This document shows positions 1 to 4,935 of a stretch of DNA of 5,708 nucleotides, one piece after another. The stretch is from the NCBI GenBank assembly GCA_945957245.1, contig CAMFLD010000199.1:1-5708 (forward strand), written 5' to 3'. The notes under the pieces were generated by a model. That model was not told the origin of the DNA and did no database searches. It was given only the letters and a program-made list of their open reading frames with translations. The translations under genes and the position numbers were made by a program. Each line of letters starts with the position of its first letter. Position 1 is the first letter of the stretch. Source of the DNA: an uncultured Flavobacterium sp. (GTDB lineage: Bacteria; Bacteroidota; Bacteroidia; Flavobacteriales; Flavobacteriaceae).

Positions 1-267
1 ATTCTGGATATATAAGCTTGCAAGGGTAAGTTTTTGCCCTACGTTGTCGTGGATTTCTCGACCAATTTCCTGCATCGTTTTTTGCTGCATTTCCAACTCC
101 ATTGCCATCATTTCTTTTTGATGTTGGTCCTGTTGGTTCTGTAATGCAAAAAGATGTTCCCTTTTTTTTCTCTTGTACTGTAAAACATAGGATATTATGG
201 CACCAATAAAAAGAATAAAAAGTAAGTTGAAAACAAGAGTTATCATTAAGTATTCGGTTTTCCCCAT
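1..267 (-). CDS. Sensor histidine kinase, HisKA_3 type, N-terminal part (cut by window edge)
   Basis: This is the first 89 codons of a two-component sensor kinase; the C-terminal part, including the ATPase domain, lies beyond the left edge. Translation from the ATG at 267 gives a short N-terminus, one membrane helix (about residues 8-29), a basic stop (YKRKKRE, 31-37), a Gln/Met-rich probable coiled coil (about 38-68), and the phosphoacceptor motif REIHDNVGQKL (70-80) with His73. The form HDNVGQ followed by a Leu-rich helix is typical of HisKA_3 kinases (NarX, DesK, LytS-like), whose partners are usually LuxR/NarL-type response regulators. No extracellular or PAS/GAF sensor domain fits before the His box, so the signal must come from elsewhere. 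The start overlaps the last 22 bp of the membrane protein gene before it, and no Shine-Dalgarno is visible, which suggests translational coupling. A second in-frame ATG at codon 8 is possible. The family call is secure; the signal is unknown. Confidence 0.88.
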   Translation of the reverse strand, partial: MGKTEYLMITLVFNLLFILFIGAIISYVLQYKRKKREHLFALQNQQDQHQKEMMAMELEMQQKTMQEIGREIHDNVGQKLTLASLYIQN

Positions 268-890
268 AGTAAAGCAATTGAAAAGAGTATATACATTAAA
301 ATATCTGATAAATAAAAATATATGGAATAATTATATAATATTGAGTAGTCTTTTGTTATAAGGCTGCTGAAGGCGTAAAGAGGAAGAGTTCCAACATAAA
401 ATAATCCAGTACCTATATTAATATAGAACATCATATTTTCTTTAAACCTTAAAATGTCATCTGATTTTATTTGTTTATCGTATTCAAGCAAAATCATTAT
501 CGTTAGCAAAAAAGTTCCAATTAAATAATTGAAGGAATTTACTAGATCTTTTCCTCCAAAAGAAAAAAAGGGAAATAGAGAAATAAAACATATAAAGCAA
601 CTAAACCAAAAAAGCTTTTGTTTATTGAGTGATTTATAACTGTAGAGCCAATAAAATATTAGAAACTCCAAAGGGATGACAAAAAGGGCATAATAGTAAG
701 CTCTGAAATCTTTGAAATAGCATAAAACAAATTTGCAAATAAGTTCAGAAGAGGCAATAAAAACAAGATAATACAGGAACCATTTCCAATGTGTGTCTTT
801 GAATTTTTTGAATTTTATAATGGCAATTGTTCCCGCAAGAACTTCCGAAAATAATAATGTTTCCTCTAATAAATGAAAAGGACTAGCCAT
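246..890 (-). CDS. Seven-helix integral membrane protein, putative sensory partner of the adjacent kinase
   Basis: This is a 214-residue protein that is almost entirely membrane-embedded. I count seven hydrophobic segments, near residues 11-27, 38-59, 65-83, 93-110, 119-135, 153-175 and 187-209. Charged loops are short, the most hydrophilic lying between helices 5 and 6 (YDKQIKSDDILRFKEN). There is no signal peptide and no recognisable enzyme motif. It resembles, from memory, uncharacterised Bacteroidota membrane proteins of about 200-230 residues encoded beside LytS/NarX-like kinases; a search is needed to confirm this. Its stop codon lies inside the kinase gene (22-bp overlap), so the two should be made in fixed ratio. 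Because the kinase has no sensor domain, I infer that this protein detects the signal or anchors the kinase. The ATG at 890 has an A-rich upstream stretch as usual in this phylum, and a promoter match lies 51-81 bp before it. A transport role cannot be excluded. Confidence 0.8.
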   Translation of the reverse strand: MASPFHLLEETLLFSEVLAGTIAIIKFKKFKDTHWKWFLYYLVFIASSELICKFVLCYFKDFRAYYYALFVIPLEFLIFYWLYSYKSLNKQKLFWFSCFICFISLFPFFSFGGKDLVNSFNYLIGTFLLTIMILLEYDKQIKSDDILRFKENMMFYINIGTGLFYVGTLPLYAFSSLITKDYSILYNYSIYFYLSDILMYILFSIALLWGKPNT

Positions 891-940
891 ATTTTTATGT
901 ATAACAATAGGATAAATAAATCACAGTAATTGCATATATA

Positions 941-971
941 CAAAAATAAGGCTAGTTTACCCATTTATCAA
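941..971 (-). promoter_or_regulatory. Bacteroidota-type promoter for the membrane protein/kinase genes
   Basis: On the minus strand a TTG (971-969) is followed after 20 bp by TATTTTTG (948-941), a full match to the TAnnTTTG -7 element of the Bacteroidota primary sigma factor; the usual TTG to -7 spacing is about 17-23 bp. Transcription would start near 934-937, giving a leader of about 45 nt before the ATG at 890. The element lies in the 94-bp gap after the 157-residue gene, so the two downstream genes could be expressed independently of it as well as by readthrough. Based on consensus match only. Confidence 0.5.
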
Positions 972-984
972 TATATTTTAAGTT

Positions 985-1458
985 TTAAAACCACAAACCT
1001 TCATTGGTCATTGGAGGATATAATTCTCCATGGTTTTCAGCCATTATAGTAGTACCAATTCCTTTGGGTTTTTCTCCTTTATAGGTATCAGTATTGTAGG
1101 GATCAAAATCTGAGTTTACACCATTAATTTCAGCTGTAGGAATCATAATCAATGTATGCAGCTTTGCGTATTTCTCAGTTACAGTACCGGCATCGGTTTG
1201 GGCCAAATTGACATCCTCCGGATAAGCAGAGTAATAGAAACGAATTCCAAAATTACTTAAGCCGTATTCAGGATGTTTTGCCGTTTCAGTTTCTATGGTA
1301 TCGATAAATTCTTTAAGTTTTTTCAAATCAAACCATACGGCTTCCGCATCAAAAGCCATAGGGATTTTAGGGTTAGTAGTGATGGATACCAATTGTTTTG
1401 ACTTGTAGTTGTCAGTCATTGACTGAACAAGCTCTAATTTCATCATCTGTGTAGACAT
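985..1458 (-). CDS. Conserved hypothetical protein (Bacteroidota family, soluble, 157 aa)
   Basis: This is a 157-residue, mostly hydrophilic protein with no signal peptide or membrane helix, so probably cytoplasmic. It resembles, from memory, a widespread uncharacterised Bacteroidota family with three recurring blocks: VWFDL followed by a charged helix (41-53), GIRFYYSAYP (71-80), and HTLIMIPT (101-108). A C-terminal segment reads ENHGELYPP (141-149). No catalytic motif is evident. The alternation of strands and helices suggests a small alpha/beta fold. The start at 1458 is preceded by an A-rich stretch, as usual in Flavobacteria; MM at residues 5-6 offers alternative starts. It lies 94 bp before the seven-helix membrane protein on the same strand and may form one functional locus with it and the kinase. 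The upstream region carries a large palindrome. Coding status is well supported by length, composition and motif pattern; the function is unknown. Confidence 0.78.
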   Translation of the reverse strand: MSTQMMKLELVQSMTDNYKSKQLVSITTNPKIPMAFDAEAVWFDLKKLKEFIDTIETETAKHPEYGLSNFGIRFYYSAYPEDVNLAQTDAGTVTEKYAKLHTLIMIPTAEINGVNSDFDPYNTDTYKGEKPKGIGTTIMAENHGELYPPMTNEGLWF

Positions 1459-1574
1459 AATGTTGGTTTTTTTAGGGTTCTTAAATAATTATTTGTGCTT
1501 ATATATTTAGTGGATACGTTTTAATTACACCCACTACTATAACAAAGCACGGGATTTTTTTTAAGTCAGCATAT

Positions 1575-1604
1575 AGTGATTTTACTAAATTTTTAAGTGA
1601 TTTT
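1575..1604. repeat. Tandem-spaced 9-bp direct repeat (AGTGATTTT)
   Basis: AGTGATTTT occurs at 1575-1583 and again at 1596-1604, a period of 21 bp, or two helical turns, which would place both copies on the same DNA face. The pair lies between the large palindrome and the start of the 157-residue gene, so it could be a binding site for a regulator of that gene. In AT-rich DNA a chance repeat is possible. Confidence 0.35.
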
Positions 1605-1616
1605 CCTGTGAAAAAA

Positions 1617-1657
1617 ATTAGTAAAAACACGGTATTAAATACCGTAAAAACCCTAAT
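1617..1657. repeat. 41-bp nested palindrome, probable operator
   Basis: The core is a perfect inverted repeat, ACGGTATT-A-AATACCGT (1629-1645). An outer pair, ATTAG (1617-1621) and CTAAT (1653-1657), is also perfectly complementary and shares the same centre, base 1637. The two 7-bp spacers are A-rich but not complementary, so this looks like a DNA-level symmetric binding site rather than an RNA hairpin. A direct repeat, GTAAAAACnC, at 1621-1630 and 1644-1653 (23-bp period) overlays the symmetry. The site lies 171 bp upstream of the minus-strand hypothetical gene and about 200 bp upstream of the plus-strand small ORF. I infer a dimeric regulator, possibly the LuxR/NarL-type partner of the kinase encoded nearby; the protein that binds is not shown by the sequence. 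Confidence 0.6.
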
Positions 1658-1785
1658 GATTATTTCAATTTCTATTCTGAACTTTGAAACGTTGAGAATG
1701 AAACTACTCAAACAAAACAGACACGCTTTTTGGGGCTTATTCATAGTAATCATCTAATAACAAAAGCGGGTTAGTTAAGCTAAAT

Positions 1786-1836
1786 CCTGCCCATAAATTC
1801 ATTGTGGTATTTGAAATTTATAAGGGCAGGTTTTTT
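1786..1836 (+). terminator. Hairpin with T-tract, terminator or attenuator (plus strand)
   Basis: CCTGCCC (1786-1792) pairs with GGGCAGG (1824-1830), and the stem continues with ATAAATT against AATTTAT (two-base AA bulge), giving about 14 bp closed by a 15-nt loop. Six T residues follow (1831-1836), so it can act as an intrinsic terminator only on the plus strand. No plus-strand gene precedes it in the window, which raises the possibility of a leader attenuator for the downstream small ORF or the 3' end of a small RNA. The 5' arm can also pair with GCGGG at 1766-1770 in a competing 9-bp stem. Confidence 0.55.
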
Positions 1837-1858
1837 CAAAATATTACATAGTTAAGAA

Positions 1859-1993
1859 ATGAAACCGCTAAAGACAATTGAAGCCAACTTATTTCCATCA
1901 TCTCAAAAAATGACAGGGATAATTATGAAAATTGTTTTAGCATTCAGTCTTGTAATTATTGGATGTGAGTTTTACATTCTCCACAAATTATAA
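1859..1993 (+). CDS. Possible small membrane peptide (44 aa)
   Basis: An ATG at 1859 opens 44 codons ending in TAA at 1991-1993. The first half is hydrophilic (MKPLKTIEANLFPSSQK). The second half has one hydrophobic stretch of about 18 residues (IVLAFSLVIIGCEFYIL), preceded by a Lys at residue 24 and followed by HKL, as in a single-pass membrane peptide with the N-terminus inside. In-frame ATGs at codons 18 and 23 are alternatives, the last leaving only the helix. A strong T-tailed hairpin lies 13-18 nt upstream and another ends the segment 41 nt downstream, so the ORF could be its own short transcript. I do not recognise the family. Short hydrophobic peptides of this type include stress-response membrane peptides and type I toxins, but no antisense RNA is evident. 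In AT-rich DNA a chance ORF of this length is quite possible. Confidence 0.35.
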   Translation: MKPLKTIEANLFPSSQKMTGIIMKIVLAFSLVIIGCEFYILHKL

Positions 1994-2033
1994 TTTAAGG
2001 CTATCAAGTTTCGTCAGGTTTTCTATAATATAT

Positions 2034-2106
2034 ACCACCTTTCAAACCTCCTGTTTTGAGTTGGGGATAACTTAGTTTGCAGGAGGGATTGAGAGGTGGT
2101 TTTTTT
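2034..2106 (+). terminator. Long hairpin with seven-T tail just before the DUF998-like gene
   Basis: ACCACCT (2034-2040) pairs with AGGTGGT (2094-2100) and CCTCCTG (2047-2053) with CAGGAGG (2080-2086). The intervening TTCAAA and GATTGAG segments pair in part, giving a stem of roughly 18-19 bp with one small internal defect. Inside, GAGTT (2059-2063) can pair with AACTT (2069-2073). T2100-T2106 forms the terminator tail. The structure works on the plus strand only. It could end the small ORF transcript (stop at 1993) or act as an attenuator for the gene starting at 2119. The 3' arm also holds purine-rich AGGAGGG and GAGAGG, which would be hidden in the stem. Confidence 0.65.
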
Positions 2107-2118
2107 AATTCTATAATC

Positions 2119-2853
2119 ATGAAACTAACCAAAGACGATTACATTATTTCTTATTTATTATTACGCCAGCTTATTGGCATACTTGGATTGTCTCTCCCTT
2201 TTGCTTTGATATTTGGTAACCGCTTATTGGGAAATGAACATTGGTTACAACCTTCTATCAGCCATTACTTTTACAGTTATATGCATTTTGCCTTTGTAGG
2301 TGTGTTATTTATTTTGGGAGCAATTCTAATCTCATATCGGGAGAAAGAATACAGACTTGCCAGCAGGGTTTCAACATTTGCCGGAGTTTTTGCCTTTTGT
2401 GTTGCAATTTTTCCAACCAAAGTTGATGGATTCCTTGGTAAAAAGTATTTGAATATTAATGAATTTGATTGGAAAAGCTGGTTCAAGATTATCCATTTCG
2501 GAAGTGCATTCTGCCTCTTTGCCTGTTTTGCAATCTTTTGTTTTGTCATTTTTCAGAAAGCCGATGAAGATAATGCACTTAAACCATCCGATTTTGATGA
2601 AAAGAAGAAACTCCGTAACCGCATCTATAAAGCCTGCGGCTGGGGCATCGTGTTGAGTATTTTAATGATAGGAGGCTGTACGCTTTATGAACATCTAACG
2701 CATACTCAAACAACTTTTACCAAATATTCCACCTTTATTTTTGAAACCACAGCACTTTTGTGTTTTGGAAATTCCTGGCTGCTTAAAGGTTCTGTCAATT
2801 GGAAAACAGACGAAAGCTCGATACTGCGCAAGATGGTGGAGCCGGTGAGATAA
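2119..2853 (+). CDS. DUF998-like six-helix membrane protein
   Basis: This 244-residue integral membrane protein has six predicted helices, near residues 15-35, 55-73, 85-99, 124-146, 172-190 and 205-222. Three blocks recall DUF998-type bacterial membrane proteins: SISHYFYSYMHFAFVGVLF (46-64; others in the family read like SISxYYYTxMRxVFVG), a helix ending in FPT (98-100), and a C-terminal helix FETTALLCFGNSWLLKG (208-224) ending in the typical SWLxKG. The biochemical role of the family is not established. I chose the ATG at 2119 and not the in-frame TTG at 2077, because codons from 2077 run through the arm and T-tail of the terminator-like hairpin. The leader between hairpin and ATG is only 12 nt (AATTCTATAATC), without Shine-Dalgarno, so either transcription starts very near the gene or RNA polymerase must read through the hairpin. 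It converges on meaB with a 5-bp gap. Confidence 0.85.
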   Translation: MKLTKDDYIISYLLLRQLIGILGLSLPFALIFGNRLLGNEHWLQPSISHYFYSYMHFAFVGVLFILGAILISYREKEYRLASRVSTFAGVFAFCVAIFPTKVDGFLGKKYLNINEFDWKSWFKIIHFGSAFCLFACFAIFCFVIFQKADEDNALKPSDFDEKKKLRNRIYKACGWGIVLSILMIGGCTLYEHLTHTQTTFTKYSTFIFETTALLCFGNSWLLKGSVNWKTDESSILRKMVEPVR

Positions 2854-2858
2854 TTTAA

Positions 2859-3947
2859 TTATTTTTTAAAATATTTCTCTAACAAATGCTGTGCAGCAGC
2901 AAAAGGTGATATTTTATTATTGGCGACCGCTTGTTTGTTTTCCTCCAATAAAGCAATAATTCCGGGATGACTATAGAAGTTATTTTTCAATTGTTCGTTT
3001 ATGGTCTCAAGCATCCAGTACTGATTTTGCTCCTGTCGTTTTTTTTCAAAATACTGATTGTTTTTAACTAAATCCAGATAATCGGAAATAGTATTCCAGA
3101 CAGCATCAATACCATCTTTATTAATGGCACTACAGGTAGTTACCGTAGGAGTCCAACCCGATTTCTTTGCCGGGAATAAATGTAATGCCCTGTTGAATTC
3201 GGTTTTCGTCAGTTTAGCTTTGTTGATGTTATCTCCATCAGCTTTATTGATTACTACTGCATCGGCCATTTCCATAATACCCCGTTTGATGCCCTGTAAT
3301 TCATCTCCCGCTCCGGAAATTTTTAAAAGAAGGAAGAAGTCAACCATGCTATGAACCGCTGTTTCGCTTTGGCCTACACCAACAGTTTCAATAATAATCG
3401 TATCAAATCCTGCTGCTTCGCAAAGCATTATAGTTTCTCTTGTCTTGCGTGCTACACCACCTAAAGTTTCTCCTGAAGCAGAAGGTCTGATGTAAGCATT
3501 TTCATTTTTCACCAATTCTTCCATACGGGTCTTGTCGCCTAAAATACTGCCATGCGAAATGGTGCTGCTGGGGTCGACAGCCAAAACGGCTACTTTCTTA
3601 CCCAAGGTAGTGAGGTAAGTTCCGAAAGCTTCTATAAAAGTCGATTTTCCAACTCCCGGAACTCCGGTGATGCCAATACGAACCGAATTGTTTGCATAAG
3701 GTAGGCAGGCATTAATAATTTCATTGGCTTTTGCCAAATGATTGCTATTTGTACTTTCTATTAAGGTAATCGCACGACTTAAGGCTACTTTATCGTGAGC
3801 AAGAATTCCGGTGATAAGTTCCTGTGCTGAAGGCTGCATTTTTCGGCTCTCTACGATTTTACTCAATGATGCGGCACTAAAGCTCTCCGGTTGTGGTATT
3901 CCGTCCTTTTCGTGTAACGCAGATTTATGGTTTTGCTTTGAATTCAA
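2859..3947 (-). CDS. meaB: Methylmalonyl-CoA mutase-associated GTPase MeaB
   Basis: MeaB is a cytoplasmic G3E-family P-loop GTPase that protects the B12-dependent methylmalonyl-CoA mutase, gating adenosylcobalamin loading and removing damaged cofactor; the older name is ArgK/LAO-type ATPase. Visible motifs are Walker A GVPGVGKS (95-102), the strand VAVLAVDPSS with Asp125, GSILGDKTRM (133-142), ETVGVGQSE (177-185), the guanine-specificity motif NKAD (234-237), and TCSA (271-274). The C-terminal helical region, which serves dimerisation, is complete. From 3947 the protein is 362 aa, longer than many relatives (about 320-335). The start codon would be TTG; an in-frame TAA lies nine codons upstream, and the first in-frame ATG is codon 37. 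I keep the TTG because ALHEKDGIPQP and the following segment resemble the N-terminus of other Bacteroidota MeaB proteins. A start at ATG 3839 would still leave the GTPase core intact. Mutase subunit genes are not in the window. Confidence 0.96.
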   Translation of the reverse strand: MNSKQNHKSALHEKDGIPQPESFSAASLSKIVESRKMQPSAQELITGILAHDKVALSRAITLIESTNSNHLAKANEIINACLPYANNSVRIGITGVPGVGKSTFIEAFGTYLTTLGKKVAVLAVDPSSTISHGSILGDKTRMEELVKNENAYIRPSASGETLGGVARKTRETIMLCEAAGFDTIIIETVGVGQSETAVHSMVDFFLLLKISGAGDELQGIKRGIMEMADAVVINKADGDNINKAKLTKTEFNRALHLFPAKKSGWTPTVTTCSAINKDGIDAVWNTISDYLDLVKNNQYFEKKRQEQNQYWMLETINEQLKNNFYSHPGIIALLEENKQAVANNKISPFAAAQHLLEKYFKK

Positions 3948-4023
3948 GGGAAAATCGTTTGGGTAAATTTAGTAAAATATTGGTTTTTTTGCCGTTAATT
4001 TGCAAAATAATTCAGAACTCCAA
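3948..4023. promoter_or_regulatory. Divergent meaB/transporter intergenic region, weak promoter signals
   Basis: These 76 bp must hold the start signals for both divergent genes. On the plus strand TTAATTTGC (3995-4003) resembles the TAnnTTTG element with one mismatch and would give a leader of about 15 nt before the ATG at 4024, but there is no TTG at the expected -33 distance. On the minus strand a TTTG is followed 23 bp later by TATTTTAC, at the edge of the allowed spacing and with two mismatches. Both are suggestive only. Confidence 0.25.
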
Positions 4024-4935
4024 ATGGATAATATCCTCTTGATTTTTATCTGCCTTTTGATGGGTTTGGGCATGCAGCGCCTCACCGCTTTTCCTAAAAA
4101 TGGGCATCTTGCACTTAACCAATTCGTAATATTTGTTGCTTTGCCTGCACTGGCATTATACTATATCCCAAAAATATCCATTTCGGCTGATTTGTTATAT
4201 CCATTGGCCATAGCCTGGGTCGGATTTGGATTGTCCTTCCTGTTTTTTTACACGTTGGGAAAACGTCTGGGTTGGCCTAACAGATTGATTGGCTGCTTAA
4301 TCATAACTGCTGGTTTAGGAAATACTTCTTTTGTTGGTTTTCCAATAATACAGGCACTTTATGGAGATGAAGGACTTAAGACAGCAATTATGGTAGACCA
4401 GCCAGGAACTTTCGTAGTAATGGCAACATTGGGATTAATCACAGCGACACTTTTTGCCAAAGGCGATGCCAACCCAAGACAGATTGCAACTAAAATTATA
4501 CTGTTTCCACCGTTTATAGCTTTTGTTGTGGCTTGCACTATGAATGTGCTGCATTTCGATTTTATTGAGCTTTTTCAAAAAGTTTTCCAAAAACTTGGAG
4601 GTACTGTAACGCCTGTCGCTTTGATTTCAGTCGGACTTCAACTGAAAGTAGATAAAGAAAGCCAACACTGGAAATTTCTCCGCTTAGGCTTGCTGTTCAA
4701 ATTAATCATCACTCCGGCTATATTCTTTTTGGTTTATCGCCTGATTTTGGGAGGCAAAGGTTTGACGGTCGATGTCTCTATTTTAGAATCAGCTATGGCT
4801 CCTATGATTACCGGGGCGATATTGGCATCAAATTATGGATTGAAACCTAAATTGAGCAGTATGATGGTTGGAATCGGTATTCCGCTTTCTTTTGCAACTA
4901 TTGCCTTATGGTATTATATTTTAACCCACTTTTAA
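4024..4935 (+). CDS. AEC-family (auxin efflux carrier-like) transporter
   Basis: This is an inner-membrane secondary transporter of the AEC family (bile/arsenite/riboflavin transporter superfamily). Bacterial members export or exchange organic anions such as malate or other carboxylates. The 303-residue length is normal for the family (about 300-320), and about ten hydrophobic segments fill it. The two halves carry the expected glycine/proline-rich broken-helix signatures: GLGNTSFVGFP (97-107) in the first half, and TPVALISVGLQL (196-207) plus ESAMAPMITGAILASNYGL (255-273) in the second. The substrate cannot be read from sequence. I chose the ATG at 4024, which puts the first helix at residues 3-15 as usual; the in-frame TTG at 4000 adds eight hydrophilic residues and overlaps a possible -7 element. 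Its stop codon directly abuts the start of the Fsr-like gene, so the two are almost certainly cotranscribed. It is divergent from meaB. Confidence 0.9.
   Translation: MDNILLIFICLLMGLGMQRLTAFPKNGHLALNQFVIFVALPALALYYIPKISISADLLYPLAIAWVGFGLSFLFFYTLGKRLGWPNRLIGCLIITAGLGNTSFVGFPIIQALYGDEGLKTAIMVDQPGTFVVMATLGLITATLFAKGDANPRQIATKIILFPPFIAFVVACTMNVLHFDFIELFQKVFQKLGGTVTPVALISVGLQLKVDKESQHWKFLRLGLLFKLIITPAIFFLVYRLILGGKGLTVDVSILESAMAPMITGAILASNYGLKPKLSSMMVGIGIPLSFATIALWYYILTHF

Larger units (their letters stand above)
1459..1858. other. 400-bp control region without a supported gene
   Basis: Between the minus-strand hypothetical gene and the small plus-strand ORF there is no convincing coding sequence. 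The stretch holds, left to right: an AT-rich leader for the minus-strand gene, a 9-bp direct repeat (1575-1604), a 9-bp inverted repeat (1580-1588 with 1618-1626), a 41-bp palindrome (1617-1657), an AT-rich segment, and a T-tailed hairpin (1786-1836). A weak minus-strand promoter possibility is TTTG, 19 bp, then TAAAACGT near 1520-1550, but its -7 half matches only the first two consensus bases. I could not find a plus-strand TAnnTTTG promoter here. Confidence 0.6.

Noticed and set aside
1499..1753. Minus-strand 84-codon open frame
   Set aside because: It spans the 41-bp palindrome and the direct repeats, has a composition explained by AT-rich DNA (Phe/Ile/Lys), shows no recognisable motif, and runs to just before the start of the next gene on that strand. 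Most likely a chance frame.
1766..1836. tRNA or known riboswitch in the hairpin region
   Set aside because: No cloverleaf arms, T-loop or known riboswitch core (preQ1, SAM, fluoride) could be recognised by eye; only two competing stems.
2077..2118. Upstream TTG start for the DUF998-like gene
   Set aside because: The added 14 codons translate the 3' arm and T-tail of the hairpin (QEGLRGGFF), which is RNA structure, not protein; the ATG at 2119 gives a normal family N-terminus.
2241..2656. Three other open frames inside the DUF998-like gene (both strands)
   Set aside because: They lie wholly within a well-supported gene and have no family features of their own.
2845..2882. Terminator between the convergent DUF998-like and meaB genes
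   Set aside because: The 5-bp gap and neighbouring AT-rich bases form only a weak, interrupted GAGA/TCTC pairing without GC pairs; no intrinsic terminator can be supported.
3124..3354. Plus-strand open frame inside meaB
   Set aside because: It is antisense to the strongly conserved GTPase domain and has no independent support.
4000..4023. Upstream TTG start for the AEC transporter
   Set aside because: It adds eight hydrophilic residues before the usual first helix and overlaps a possible -7 promoter element. The ATG at 4024 is preferred.
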